From Poecilobothrus nobilitatus (lineage: Eukaryota; Arthropoda; Insecta; Diptera; Dolichopodidae), in NCBI GenBank assembly GCA_947095535.1, contig OX352774.1, forward strand, positions 8,742,001-8,806,000: DNA of 64,000 nucleotides. Reading direction: 5' to 3'. The translations under genes and the position numbers were made by a program. The notes under the pieces are model-generated. The model was given only the letters and a program-made list of their open reading frames with translations, ran no database searches and had not been told where the DNA came from. Below are positions 10,301-23,242 of this stretch, in pieces. Positions within the stretch are counted from its first letter, which is position 1. Each line of letters starts with the position of its first letter.

Positions 10301-12717
10301 CTTGTTTTGGGCATCATTGTAATTGTGACACCATAGAAATCCTGCAATGACGAATAATGTCACTTTTTTTTCTAGAGTAAAAAATTTTCATACAAATAAA
10401 TTTTATTCAGGTTGTTCAATTTTGCTTGTACACTGGCTTTAGACTATTTGAAGCAACCCTAATATTCTTCTAATCTTGTACTCCCACTTCTGATTCTTAG
10501 GATACGGGGGATTTTTGTACTGTGCTATTTCATAGTCAAAGGTTATTTCTGAAAATTTCTGGATTCATGTAAATATTAGGTGATTGTATTCATATAAACT
10601 AGGTACATGCAAATTTTGGCAAAATGTGGTTGTTTTTATTTAGGCGACTGACATTTTGACGATTAGTGTCAATCATTTTACATCTCTAAACTTCAAGAGT
10701 GCATCGATGGCTAATGTATATTTTTGTTACTTTTTGTTACTTGCTTAGGGCATCTATAGATCTTAATCCGACCCTGCGAGTTACCGTTAGTTTATGTTGA
10801 CACAAAATAATGTTATTTCATGTAACGGTCACTTGACAAATTTTCGGGAAAGTCAAAAAAATAATGTTTCTTCGTTATTTCAAATTTGAACTTTTTAAGA
10901 AATAATCAAAAAGGTTATAAATAATGTTTACAAATAATATGGATCTTTTTTTTTATATCGTTATAAACGATTTTTTTTTGCTTGTCAATTTTAATATTAT
11001 ATAATTTATATAAGAAAACTTTTCCATCTTATATAACACAGTAGGTAATTGATTTCAGACACAAAATAAAAGAAATAAAAAGTTTCATTAGTTCTCCACC
11101 GAAGAGACAGCAAGCGAGTAAACGAGCGAATTTTTTGCGTGAATGTCATTCATTTGATATTCATATTAATATCATGGTCATTGATATTAGCAATTTCTAA
11201 GCGACATAAAAATATTATATAGAATTTCTTGTTTAGTTTTATTTAAGTCGTTGAATCAAGTGAATATGCAGATAATAAAATTTTTAAAATATAAAAATAA
11301 TTCATATTTTAAATATAGTATATTTATAAAAAAATACGTAAATAGACTATTAATATTAATATATATCGTCACTGGATTCCATGATTTATATGGGGAAGTA
11401 TAGATAAGACACTGAAAGATTTTTTGGTTTTGGTCTTTTAAGAATGGAAGTAATTTAGACTTTCTTAAAAACAATATTCAAGAAAAGTTGGATCTAAAAG
11501 AATAAACTATGAGATAATTAGCCTTAAAGAGTAATTATAAGGTAACACGAAAAATATTATAGTTATAGTCCTAATAACTTATAGAAGAATTACTTTATAT
11601 ACCTATAAATGCTTTATTTTATACTTTATAGAAATGATAAGATCATTCATTTCAATATAGTAGTCAAAATGTAGTATTAATTTATCACTGTTTTTCCGCT
11701 CACAATTCAAACTAACTCCAAATCTTACGGGTCGCAGGGTCAGGTGTAAGGGCAGCTACATGTCCCCCTGAGAAATAACAACAACTACAACAACTCTAAA
11801 TCTTAACAATCACTTGCTTGTCGTAAAAAAATCGTGGCCACTTATTTAAGAGTCAATATTTCTCAAATCTTTTTTTCAAAAATCTCTTGCTCCCTGTTTG
11901 CATGCCCTAGGCCTCACGCGTTAATTATTAAATCTATATTTATTCTAATATAATTAATAGCAAATGTGGTTTTATACTACTTTACAAAATTGTAATTTTA
12001 GATGTCACATAGATCTCAAATAGCATGATTTCAATTATGAATTAAAAGTATTGCTATATTCTGTTATCTCGATATATATATATTATTTCAACAAAAAATT
12101 ATTATGGACATGGACAAATGGACATAAAAATTTTATTCTTAAAAATGAGAGTTATTTGAGTCATTTATGAAATTTTCTTTTCTTTTTGTAACTATTTTTA
12201 TTTTTTTAGAAAAATAACAAAGTAAACAATATTTAAGTGAATGATTGACTTATAACATCTTTGAGAAAAATAAATAAACATATATATTTTTACTGTAAGA
12301 AACCTGTTAATCAACATGCCATCGTAAAATTGATGACATTTCTGACTATAAAGTTATATACATATGTATCTAACGATAACTACATGAGATATCAAAATAT
12401 TATATGTATATGTATAAATAGTAAACATAAAGGAAATTCATCTTTTATGTGATAATTTATCCAAAAACTTTATTTCTGTTATAATATTGGTCCTTTCGAA
12501 ATATATTTTTTATTCTTAGATTTATGTTTAATTTTTTTTTTGGGCTTAATAGATTGATCACCATTAATAAAAAAGCTTGCAAAAAATAATATACTATATG
12601 TGTTTGTATATTATATGTGGATAAGCAGAGGTGAAATTCATTTGGTACGTTGAAATAAGTTACAGAGAAATGAATTGAATTATGTAGTTTAGTATATTTT
12701 TAAAATACACAATAAAG
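10301..12717. other. No gene recognised; small unexplained repeat-like patches
   Basis: A GC-richer patch at about 11728-11790 (GGGTCGCAGGGTCAGGTGTA) ends in an (AACAACAACT)-type tail, suggestive of the 3' end of a retroposon. Patches at about 10740-10790 and 11095-11130 are also less AT-rich but contain nothing identifiable. The frame at 11256-11474 on the minus strand lacks homology or composition to support a gene. Confidence 0.4.
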
Positions 12718-15700
12718 CGTTAATAATTAAAGAGTTGACAGGTTGACTTGATTACCTTTGTTTTTTTAACTTCAATATATAGTGGTCATAAGAAAATTAA
12801 AAAAAAATTAATTAAGAAAGCTGGTAACACTAATAGTAAAATAGTAATAATTATATGCGGATTATTTAAATCCCACTGTCCAATTAAAAGTTTCTGCATT
12901 TCTGTTCTATTTTATCCAAAAAAGGTACAATGATAAGTACAAAATTTCCAAATTGAATTTACATTAATGCTGGATTCACTGCTTCAGTACATTTGTTCTT
13001 AAAAGAGAATTCTAACCTTAATAGTACATTAGTTTTTAAAAGAGAATTCCAACGTGGCCGATTTATTGCGACAGAACTTTCTGTTCCGAATAATTTAAAC
13101 AGAAAGAAAGAGTGGAGTTGTAATTTTTTTTTCATGCGACAAATGTCAAAAAAATTGATTAAAAATGACAGAAAAAAAAAATAGTTCTGAAGTAAAAAGT
13201 TAAAGTTAAATGAACTTTTGTGCCAGAGATAAAAACAAAAGTTCTGAACGTTTTTGAAGATTGAGAGAATTCAAATTTCCATATAAAAAAAGCTTTAGTT
13301 TATTTTAGTTTAAGTTTAATGCTGCATCTACAATGAACACTCTTGTTCGCTCTATATACGCAGCCAACTGTCAGAGTAAATTTGAAATGTATTAAAATGT
13401 ATGAAATATTTACAATAAATGAAATCGTTTCACAATCGTGGAAAAGTTGCTTTGAATTTTTTTTCTTTCCATATGAATTCAAGTATCAAATAATTGTATA
13501 GTATCAAAATAAAAAATTAAAAGAAGCGATTTTTATAGTAAATAGGTAAGTATATTTATTTTTTTTTTACAATATTTTAAAAATAATTTCGAATTGGAAT
13601 TTACAAAATTCAAGAAACAAACTATTGAAGTAAATAATAGTTAAAAGAGAGATAAAGTCAAATTTTGATAAAATTAAAATTTTATTTTATTTATTTTTTT
13701 CTCTCAAACTTAAATTTGATCGTAAATACTCTTTTGTACGCTATACGTAAACACTGTGTACATAGAGAACGAAACAAGATTGTTAATTATTGTAGATTCA
13801 GCATTAGAAAGTATGCTGCTAAGCAAGATAATAAACAAAAAAGAAAATCGATTAAAATAAAATATCTAAATTGACCTAAAAGTAGAGATTTTATTGTGGT
13901 AGAGATTAAAAATATAATCAAACAAAATGATTATATGAATGTTAACAATTTTAATAGAGTACCTTCCATATTAAATAAATTTCATCACTGGTTCCTTATA
14001 TGTATTTATTGTGTAATAAATCTTATTGGAAACAAAAAAAAAATATATTAAAAAACTAAAAATCAATTCTGACAAAGATAATGTCGTTGTACAATTTTTT
14101 TTTTTTGAGAAACAGAGAAAAGTATTTACAGGTTATTAAAGATTATCTTAGATCTTCTATCTAGGTAGGTTTTTATTATAATATATCTTTCTATGTATAT
14201 GTAAGAGATATATGTACATAATACATTGTCAAACATTATTTTAAATTTGAATATCAGCTATTTTGGATCTTTAAAACTTAAATTTGAAGAGTTGTTCAAA
14301 GTAAATTATTAAGATGCTTAAATTAAGAAGCTTAAATTAAGAATAAAAAGTAGAAAAATTTAGTAAAGAACAAAATTATATGTTAAAATTGATATAAAGG
14401 CTGCAATTTTAATCAATCAGAAATAGCATAGTTGTTTTACTCTTTTAATAGAATTAGATGATTTGATGTCAAAAATTTTACCCTTAATTACCATATCAAA
14501 ACACTTGGCCTTTGTTTTTACATGTAGGATAGCTGTTGATCTATGTAATCTTCTGAAAATTTACCATAACCATGTTAAGAAAGAATCTTTAACAGTTGTT
14601 CTATTTATACAGTTTCACCAATTGAATTCAAACTTTGTACAAACGTATCTACATTAATACAGTTACAATCTGGTAACTCCTTCCGGCATGTCGATCTGCC
14701 AAACGAAACTTTCTAACCGAATTGTGTCCAATTTGTTAGGGTGAAAGGTGGTTTTATGTTATTTTAAATTAGTCAAAAAAAAAAAACACACAATAAAATA
14801 AATGTAATTAACTGATATTAATTAAATGTAAAAAAAAAAATATTTTAACTATATACTAACAGCTGGAAATACATATTAATAATTAAAATAAATTATATAA
14901 TTAATAAAATGATTTTCTATTGATAAAATCAATAAAATACTCCGGGCAATGTCGGGTATTTTTATTAGTATGTATGTATACATATTCTATAGGAAAAATA
15001 GTATGACTCAGATTTTGTAACCAGTCCTAAAATTCCTCCTAATTATTTTTAATAAATACATATTTCAACACCAAGTATTTAAAATAGTGTGTACAAACGG
15101 CTTTAAATCTGTGTTAAACAATTTATTGAAATCTTGATTTTGAAACCATCTCTCTTAGTTCAAAGTCGTACATGTACATGTAAATATATATAAATATATA
15201 TATACATATTCTAGAAAAATAGTATAATTCAGAATAAATCCCTTCTAATTATTTTTGTTACATATGTATATATTCTTTTTAAAACCATTTAGCGAATTTT
15301 TTCCCTCTATCAACTATATTTTGATTCAAAAGTAAGCTTTGCAATTTTGGAGAATTCAATATTATATAGAAATAGAATCTCCAATTTCCATAAAAAAATA
15401 TTTTTAGAAATATTGTTTTTTGTAATTTTTTATTTTGGAATTCTTATTTTTGCATTATTTTTTTTTGTTTTGTTTGGAATTTTGCTACTTTAAAATTTTT
15501 GTTTTTAAATATGACACCATCCCAATTTAAGCTGCTTTGTTTCTATAAACTTAAACATTGCTATTGATTGGTAAATGCAAATTTGAAAAATTTCTTGTCT
15601 TTTTAGAAGAACTCTTAAATAACAGTAACTTTATAAATGGGACTATCCATCCAACATGCTAATGGCAAGTAAAATAGGACTTGATCGCATAGAACAATCT

Positions 15701-17370
15701 TTCCATTATTAAAAATTAGTTGAAGTATAAGAACTCTGTTTTAAATGCACTGTCAACTGTGTGATAAGAAGTACGCAAAATCATTATAAATTTAGATTTA
15801 GATATTGGAGCACTTTTGTTTTAGAAAAAAATTCAGTATTCAGTATATATTCGAAGTTAAAGTGGACAGAGTTTAGATTAGATTTAGTTAGAAAGAAGAA
15901 AATCATGAATTCTCTGCCTAAATGGATTAAATAATTTTAGTATACTTAGATAGTCTTCGGTTATCTTTTTAATTAGCGGAAAAACTTGCTTGCACAACTA
16001 AAGCAATTGTTCAAGAAAATGAAAAAGTTAATCATTTCATTATATTTTTTTCCTTCTTCACTTTGATTAGCTATTACATATCTCCTCCATCTTGAAATAA
16101 AACTAGACCTACATAACACCAACACGATGGATCAGCAAGTCTATACATATATGACAAAATCTATAAAATCATGTGTTTTAACAGTAGCAATGACAGACTA
16201 TAATGCTATTTTGATAGTTTATAAATCTAAGGCGAATATTTGTTGCAGAATATGAACCTAATAGAAATGAACCTGAAGATATAAATTTTACAAAACAAAA
16301 TATAATAAAAAATTCAAAGTTCTGTGGATCGAAATTGAAGTCGAAATAGAAACAAAAAAAAAATGTCAAAAAATGTTTTTTTTTTTGTATACCAAAAACA
16401 ATCAGTGCAACAAAGTTATCCTGTAAACTTTTTTTTTATAAATAAATTTAATTAGGATGTGCTCCTTGCATTAATAATACTATTTATAGTTTAATGATAT
16501 TTAGAAGTTTTTTTTTTTTTAAAGTAAGCAAGTATACAAATAAAATAATACGTGACTTGCACATATGATCTCTAAAACTATCTAGAAAAATTATTTTCAT
16601 ATTGCATTTTGAAGAAAAAAAAACTTGAAAAACTGTACTAGAAAATTGAATATTTATGTTTCGTACTTTTATTGAAAATCTTAATTGAATTTAATATTTT
16701 TGTATACATGTAGGTAAATATTATGTCAAATAATTTCAAACAAATCTTGTATTTGTATGTATAAGATTTCATAAAATTTTCAATTTAAAAATTATTAAAT
16801 AAAATAAAATAAGCGGAACTGATTATAGTGAACAACAGAAATAAGTTCATAATATAATCAAAAATAGAAAATTAAATTAATTTAAGTAGATGTTAATTCT
16901 TATTCTTTATAAATTTTTTACCAATGTACACACACTATTTGATTTCATCATATGCGAGAATTTATCACAAAAGAATCCAGAATAAGAATCCAGAACCTTG
17001 AAATTAGATCGGAATCGAAAAAGGTTAAGTTCGTGTATACTTAATTACCTATTTTTTAATTTGGCATTTGATTGTCAATAGTTCCCTCATACCTTAAAAA
17101 TTGTTTTAAAACATGTTAAAGATTGTTTTCCAAAAATAAATAGTATATATTTTAAGAGACATTTTTATAAATCTTAATATTTTTATTTAATTATTTAGAA
17201 TATTTTAATATATCATTTCAGAAAATTGATTCTAATTGTATTTTTAGCTTATGAGCTCATTTTTGAAAAATCTGGTTATTAGTCTCTCTGTCTGTCTATT
17301 TGTAAAATTTCTACATCGTTTAAGACGGCAAAATGAAACTTTAACTAACTTAATCAAAATCCACAATAAG
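12718..17370. repeat. Direct segmental duplication, copy 1 (empty Helentron site)
   Basis: Blocks 12718-12930, 14109-14380, 15995-16440 and 16441-17370 match, in the same order and orientation, blocks 24484-24690, 24866-25105, 25120-25516 and 27084-27985. Both copies begin at a shared GAGTTGACAGGTTGA. Two stretches, 12931-14108 and 14381-15994, have no partner in copy 2. At 16435 the run AAACTTTTTTTTTATAAATA is uninterrupted where copy 2 carries a 1.56 kb element. No intact gene lies in it; the matched stretch around 16200 has stops and a frameshift relative to the open frame in copy 2. Confidence 0.75.
14990..15300. repeat. Dispersed repeat made of about 120 bp tandem units
   Basis: Two or three diverged units each carry CTAATTATTTTT, then ACATATTTCAA and (in the first) AAGTATTTAAAATAGTG, preceded by GATTTTGTAACC or GATTTTGAAACC. 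The same unit order recurs at 56.78-57.15 kb. It lies in the part of duplication copy 1 that has no counterpart in copy 2. Confidence 0.45.
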
Positions 17371-17640
17371 TATTAATAGGGGAAGCACAAGAGATTTACA
17401 TTAAAAGGTCGCAGTAGTGTTACTTAGATCTCTTTTAAAACAATTTAATCTAATATTTTATTTTTATTTATTGTTTGTAATTTTATTTAGTAACTAAAAC
17501 CATTAGTTAGTACAACCATTTCTATGCATTATTGAATTATTCATCTTGAAATAAGAAAATAAAGATTAAGTAAATAAAATATGTACATTAAGAAACATTA
17601 GTACCAAGTATTTTTTGAATATTTCATATTGATAAGGTTC

Positions 17641-17811
17641 TTTTTTTTAGTTTATTCTCCTGCCGCAAAAATGTGACAAAGAAACTATACAGCCGACGTG
17701 ACTGTAAATGTCGTAAACGGGAATTATTTTTACGACGTATGTGAGTTTCGAACTCATACTACTTCGGTGTTTATAACGTATTTTATTCGCTCTTACCCAA
17801 TAGGCCACGCC
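17641..17811 (-). mobile_element. tRNA-derived SINE, family 1, copy a
   Basis: Read on the minus strand it starts GGCGTGGCCTATTGGGTAAG (A-box), continues through a B-box (GAGTTTCGAAACTCA on the plus strand side), then the family body ACGTCGTAA..GTAAATGTCG..CTGCCGC, and ends in an A run (T run on plus). It is the most diverged of seven copies. Confidence 0.75.
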
Positions 17812-18030
17812 ATTTATAAGGTTCAAAGTATAAAATAATATGAAATTAACTGAATTTATATTTTGTTTTGTTTTAGTTCGTTTTTAAGTATTGGGTTTCC
17901 AAAGAAAGTATACAACATAGCATAGGATTACTAAAGCACTCTTAAAAATATATCACATTGTTTAATTTTCTTTCTAGTATTTATTATTATGTATTGTAAG
18001 TTTGAGTTCTGATTAAATATTTATTTATTA

Positions 18031-18203
18031 TTTTTTTTTTTACGGCATTTCTCTGCCACATAAATATGCATTTCCTGTTCAGGCGTGGCTGTAAATATCG
18101 TAAGGGGGAATAACTCTTACGACGTGTGTGGGATTCGAACCCACACTCCCTCAGTGTTTACAGCGTATTTTATACGCTCTTATCCACTAGGCCATCCAGG
18201 CCC
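18031..18203 (-). mobile_element. tRNA-derived SINE, family 1, copy b
   Basis: Minus strand: GGGCCTGGATGGCCTAGTGG (A-box), GGGTTCGAATCCCACAC (B-box), a body with ACGTCGTAAGAGTTATTCCC, then AATGCCGTA and an A-rich tail. It is close to the family consensus and lies about 140 bp downstream of the serine protease stop codon. Confidence 0.8.
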
Positions 18204-18339
18204 TTGATTAAATATGTTTTTAACATAATCTAATAATAAATTATTTTTTTGTAAAATTAAATAATCTTATTTTTATAAAATTTTAATAAACTTAATATAT
18301 TTTTTCTTATCACATTTATATATTCCAAAATTTTTCGAA

Positions 18340-19156
18340 TTAATTTGAACTAATTTTTTTATTAAGCCAATCAATATAATGAGAAACTTTTGCATAAACT
18401 CCTGGATATGGAGGAACTGTGCATGGTTTTACACTCCATGATACAACACCAACTTGAACACCATTAATTGTCATTGGGCTGCCACTATCACCATTACATT
18501 GTCCTTTCCAACCTTGTGGTACTCCACCACAGATTTGACATGATTTAATTACACCATTATGAAGCCTAGTACATTCATAATTACCAAAGACAATTAAATC
18601 GACTTTTTGTAATTTAGTTTGAATACTTCCACCGGTCTGAAAAATATTTAAAACAAAATTATTAATTTTTTTAAATTTTGTTTTCTTTTATTTAAACAAT
18701 TTTTACCATATTTAAACCCCAACCAGCTAAACGGGATGGTGTACCATGTGGGAATTCTTGATTTTGTCGAGGAAGTTGAACTGGTTTAGCTTTGTCGTTT
18801 AATACAATTGGTTTACTTAATTTTAATAAAGCAATATCACTTTTACAATTTTTTAAATATGGTTTATGTAGAATAACTTTAGATACTTTAGCTACATTTG
18901 GGCCATTAGCATTAATTTTTGTAACACCATATTGAACTGTGATTTCACTTGCTGGCTTACGAACACAATGAGCAGCAGTTAAAATCCATTGACTGTTAAT
19001 GATAGAACCACCACATGAATGTGATCCCCAGGAACTGCGAATTGAGACTATATATGGAAATTCACCTTCTGCTGCTTCTGTGCCACCAACAACACGACCC
19101 ATATGAGCATTTGCTGTTGCAACTGCAACCAAAACTAATAAACAATATTTCATCAT
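18340..19156 (-). CDS. Secreted chymotrypsin-like serine protease (S1A), two exons
   Basis: Exon 1 is 19156-18707, the intron 18706-18637 (70 bp, GTAAAA..TTTCAG, phase 0), exon 2 18636-18340; total 248 residues. A signal peptide (MMKYCLLVLVAVATANA) and very short propeptide end at GR|VVGG, the activation site. The catalytic triad is complete: His in LTAAHC, Asp in KSDIALLKL, Ser in GDSGSP. Six residues before the catalytic Ser the pocket position (chymotrypsin 189) is Gly rather than Asp, which argues against trypsin and for chymotrypsin/elastase-type specificity; position 216 appears to be Ser and 226 Gly. Length and exon layout are normal for insect digestive proteases, and a gut role is a fair inference. 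A TATA box sits just upstream. The gene lies between the two copies of the segmental duplication but is not itself duplicated in this window. Confidence 0.93.
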
Positions 19157-19207
19157 TTTAAAAGAAGTCTAAATATTAAACTAAATATTAACAAAAAATC
19201 CCAACAC

Positions 19208-19215
19208 TTTTATAG
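19208..19215 (-). promoter_or_regulatory. TATA box of the serine protease gene
   Basis: The minus strand reads ACTATAAAAGTG. Its distance to the ATG at 19156 predicts a start of transcription near 19183 and a leader of under 30 nt, typical for short-leader insect digestive enzyme genes. Confidence 0.65.
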
Positions 19216-19339
19216 TCAAATTATGACGAAAATTGTGATAATTTAATCAAAGATAATTTTTTTTTTGCTTTTGATTTTTGATTTAAAAAATTGATAATAA
19301 AAAAGGATGTCTTAATAGTATCTATTTTAAATCTAGTAT

Positions 19340-19750
19340 GTACAGGGTCAGCCAACATGGACTGACTGATTTGAAATGCTTATAATTTTTTATTTTTAAA
19401 GTTTGTATTTTATTTATTTTTGTGTCATTAAAGAATTTTATAAAATTTTATAATGTTATCATACTCAGTGCAAGAACGTGTAGAAATTGTTAAATTTTAT
19501 TATATTTCCAGACGATCAATTTTTGAACAATCTTCTTATGAGCGATGAAGAACATTTTCATTTAAATGGATATGTCAATAAACAGAATTGCCGAATTTGG
19601 GGTACGGAGAATCCGAGAGTAGTGCATCAGCGACAATTAAACTCTGCACTGTTTGGTGTGGAATTATAGCTGATAGAGTCATCGGTCATATTTTAGCTGA
19701 TAGCTGATAGAGTCATATTTTTTCGAACATTTTTCCGAACATTTTTCCAA
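19340..19750 (+). pseudogene. Internally deleted Tc1/mariner-type transposase relic
   Basis: A terminus-like TACAGGGTCAGCCAACATGG is followed at 19454 by an ATG frame MLSYSVQERVEIVKFYY, resembling the N-terminal helix-turn-helix segment of a family of insect mariner-like transposases. After about 30 codons the sequence jumps, in another frame, to DEEHFHLNGYVNKQNCRIWG and NPRVVHQRQ, which resembles the region after the second catalytic Asp. CGIIADRVIGH follows in yet another frame. The catalytic core between these pieces is missing and the 3' end is abutted by a family 2 SINE. It is non-functional. The right inverted repeat was not found. Confidence 0.65.
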
Positions 19751-19759
19751 ATATCTTTA

Positions 19760-20140
19760 CAGTTACAACATGTAGTAGTATATAACAGCTTCAAATGAGG
19801 TAATTATTGAAGGCAACCACCACTGCCACTGTAGCGGCTGTTATTATTGGTATTAGTATTCTTATTAATATTATTATTAATTTACTACAGAGTCAGGGCC
19901 ATTGCAGTGGATTACAACGTGCAGCAGTATATAACACCTTACTGCATGGTATAACCAAAGATAGCTCCACTGTAGCAGCTATTATTATTATTGTTCTTAT
20001 TATTACTACTATTAATTATACGATATACATTATTACGGTATAAAATTATTACATATTTTTTATTTATATGACCTGACCGGGGTTTGAACCCAAAACCTTA
20101 ATTGAAAGGTTGGCGACTTAACCACTGTGCCATGAGTCAG
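19760..20140 (-). mobile_element. tRNA-headed SINE, family 2, copy ii
   Basis: The head at the right end reads CTGACTCATGGCACAGTGGT on the minus strand with B-box GGGTTCAAACCCCGGTCAGG, followed by a body of two related halves. On the plus strand each half has TAGTATATAACA or CAGTATATAACACC, a CCACTG.. stretch with GTAGC(G/A)GCT, and an ATT-rich run. It separates a mariner relic (left) from a Helitron helicase relic (right) and joins the latter exactly at 20140. Confidence 0.7.
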
Positions 20141-20540
20141 ATCTAAAAAATATAATCCACCTCTTTGATCATTTACAGCTGGGAGAATTGTATCATAAAC
20201 ATGGTTTTGTTGTTGATTAATTTTTTGAAAATGTTCTTGTAAATAATAAATTAATATCAAAGTTTTATTCGCGTTGGATTTCAAATATTAGTCAAATCAT
20301 TTACTAAACGATTGCACGCTGTTAATCTTAATTGTGATAATGTTTTGTTTAAAATTGATAATTAATATAAATGATATTTCTTCAATTAAAATTAATATTA
20401 ATTGATTATATATATCTCTTATGAATTGTAAATTATAATTTTATGTATTTGAACGTATACGATGTTAAATGCCTTCCGTTATACATTCTTCATATTTTTG
20501 CCATTTCAATTCTGATGGACTTGATGAAAAACAAGTTGTT
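20141..20540 (-). pseudogene. Helitron/Helentron Pif1-like helicase relic
   Basis: Minus-strand pieces in shifting frames read WQKYEECITEGI, DIYNQLILILIEEISF, TLSQLRLTACNRLVNDLTN and QQNHVYDTILPAVNDQRGGL followed by YFLD. Order and content resemble the segment just before the Walker A loop of Helitron Pif1-type helicases. The sequence stops at YFLD, immediately before the nucleotide-binding loop, where the family 2 SINE begins. At least two frameshifts and a stop mark it as dead. It may be a remnant of an autonomous partner of the non-autonomous Helentron-like elements elsewhere in the window, but that link is inference. Confidence 0.6.
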
Positions 20541-20689
20541 ATTAGCTACCGTGGTAAAGAAAGGGTATTGTATTAAAAAATTGATACGGTATTAAAAATA
20601 AAATAATTTTTAATTTGAAATAAAATTCCATAATAAAATATGAAATATCTTTTTTTTGGTTAGAAAAAAATTTAAAAAATAAAGTTTCA

Positions 20690-21345
20690 CTTTCGTCAAT
20701 TTTTAGGTAACCCTATATTATTAAGAAAAGTTGTTAGCAGAAACAAACATATGATGTTGCGACTTTAATTTTGGTATATTACTTTAAACAAAATTTGGAC
20801 AGGTGTTCTACTCTTTAAAAATGGGGAATTTTCAGTTTTTGTACCCTTACAGTTTACAGTACCCTCTAAACAGGGTGACGTCACAAAAATATTTTCTGAA
20901 ATAATTCATACTTATTTTCAAAGATCTAACTCCTCTAAAAAATTCAAGTTTTTAACTTAAATCGTTTGGAAAATGGAAGGGTCAAGAAGTTTGCAATAGT
21001 TGAGTTTCGCATAACGATAAATTAAGACACCATATAGCAAAACTATATATATTAATTTTATATATATTTATAAAATGAACTGTCGTTTAGCGTTTCCACG
21101 TTCAAGATATCTTTTATAAAACTTGTGTTAAAACAATTTAAATACACAGTTTTCTCGAACTTTGGGGGGGCTGTAGCTCGTTAATAGGTAGGGTTACGGA
21201 AAAACGTCGTTCCATAAAATTCATTTTTTCGCGATAGTTAGTTTGCATTGCAACGTAGTTAAAATTGCATTGCTTTATTTTAAATGGTGTACAACATACA
21301 GACGGATAAGCTGACAGGCCGACAGACCAACAGACAGACAGAGTA
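20690..21345 (-). mobile_element. Diverged Helentron (DINE-1-like) family A relative, lacking clear ends
   Basis: The reverse complement follows the middle of the elements at 25.5 and 42.1 kb block by block: a TCTGTCTGTTGGTCTGTC tract near its start, GAGCTACAGCCCCCCAAAG, GTTATGCGAAACTCAA, CTTTGAAAATAAGTATGA, CACCTGT, and TAATAATATAGGGTTACC. The terminal ATACCCG repeat and 3' hairpin were not found, so it is an older, truncated or separate subfamily. Confidence 0.65.
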
Positions 21346-21541
21346 CAAAACGTAAACAAAAAACCATTTTCATGTCTCAAACATTATACATGTAAAATTT
21401 TATTACATTTGATTCATTCGTTCTTGAGTTTTAGTGTTATAAACACACACGTAGTTTTATATATATATTCATAAAGAGATTTAGAAAATTAATGTAATCT
21501 TAAAATCAGAAATTATTGATTTTAAATAATGAATATTTTGT

Positions 21542-21741
21542 GGGGGCCTCGGTGGCCTAATGAGTAATAAAATACCCTTTTAACACAGATGGAGTGTGGG
21601 TTCGAATCCTACACACGGCGTAAGAGTTATTGCCCCTTACGACATTAACAGCCACTCTTAAAAAAGAAAGACTGTGTAATTTCCTCTTCACATTTATGTG
21701 GCAGAGAAATGCACTAAAAAAAAAAACAAAAAAAAAAAAAT
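21542..21741 (+). mobile_element. tRNA-derived SINE, family 1, copy c
   Basis: Starts GGGGGCCTCGGTGGCCTAAT (A-box) with GGGTTCGAATCCTACAC (B-box), then the family body GGCGTAAGAGTTATTGCCCC, ATTTATGTGGCAGAGAAATG, and an A-rich tail. No convincing target duplication seen. Confidence 0.82.
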
Positions 21742-23242
21742 ACAATAAAAACAAAATCAAAATATATTAAGACCCACTTATCTAATAACATAAAGGAAGA
21801 ATAAGTCATTATTACGATTAAAATTAAGCAACAATAAGATTAGCAGCGAAATGTTAAAAGTAAAAGCAAAAAAATCAAGCTTTTCCCAAATTCTCTGAAA
21901 TTTTATGTGATAAAGATTTATTCATTTAGATTGAATTTTGTTAATTATTGGTTTATTCAGAATACTAAAATAATAATTTTTTTAACAGTTTTTTGAAATT
22001 TTTTATAAATTGTTTGATTAAAAAATTGACTAAATTAAATCTAAAAATTAAATCAATTTTTTATTTTTATTTTGGCTTTTAATCAGTTTTTGATTTAGTC
22101 TAGTGGATATCAAGCTTACTCTTTGGTTCGAATTGTAGATTTTTAATCGATCACATTTTCCTATATTCCTTTTTTTACGTTCTAGGTGGTAGTATTTTAT
22201 TATTCAAAACTCCTTTCTGAATATATGTTTACTTTCATTTTCAATCTTTTAACATAATAAAAGTGATACTCTGTTGATATTGAAAATTGAAATAAAGAGT
22301 TCGAAAACATAGCATTAATATTGTACCATGTCAAATGTCATTTAACAAATAAAAATAGATTTAAAGCAAAACCTATTATAGACCTACATATATAATAATA
22401 AAAATAGACGAATTATTGTACATCGTAATTTAAAAAAATTAAACTTAGTTCAACAATTTTTTTTATTATAAACATAAAAAATATTTAAAGAAGTGCAAAA
22501 TATTTAAAAAAGTGCAAAAATCTTTATTACACTAAAAATAATTTTTTTCTTATATACATATGTATGAGTCTCTTAGGTAATTATTTGTATTGATTATTTA
22601 CGACAAATAAATAATCAATTTAAGTGCAAATTTAATATATTTTTATTTATCATATACGAGAAAAAAGATAGAAAATAAGTATTACACTGCTTTCGAAAAT
22701 GTCGTTTGCGCTGCAACCATCAAAAATTCAACTACCATCGAACTTTCGGTTATGCAAAAAAAAAGTCGAAATGTCAATCAAATTTGTGCATGATTAGTTA
22801 TTGAATGTTATTTAGTGTGAAAGGTAAAAAAGAAGAAAAAGGAATCTGATTCTGAAAAATTCTGGTTTACCATTCCTTTGTTTTCTTTCATAAAAATTTC
22901 TATTTATAGAGCACTGTTGCACTTCAGATAATAAGTCCAAAATTAAATTCGTAATTAGTTCCAACATAATGAAAAATCTGCAAAATTCTTATTATGTGCA
23001 TACATATAATTTCCAAAAAATATTTAATTTTTCTATATTTTTTCTATATTTTAATAAATAATGTCATATTCTATCAAAATTTTTAATTTTTCCATACTTT
23101 TAATTTCAGAACAACTAAAAATATAAAAATTACACTAAACCAAACTAAATAAAAATATTTTATTTTTGTTCGTATTAAAAATCATTTGACTGATCATCGT
23201 TTTACATTACTGAAAGCAGGGCTATCCAAATTTATGGGATCT
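21742..23242. other. AT-rich DNA, no gene recognised
   Basis: Nothing with coding character. A less AT-rich patch at about 22695-22765 (GTCGTTTGCGCTGCAACC) includes AAATGTCAATC, faintly like the motif of the element at the left window edge, but no termini are visible. Confidence 0.5.

Noticed and set aside
20467..20574. Plus-strand frame ending FNSDGLDEKQVVISYRGKER that looks protein-like
   Set aside because: It lies antisense to the Helitron helicase relic, which gives a coherent family match; treated as a shadow.
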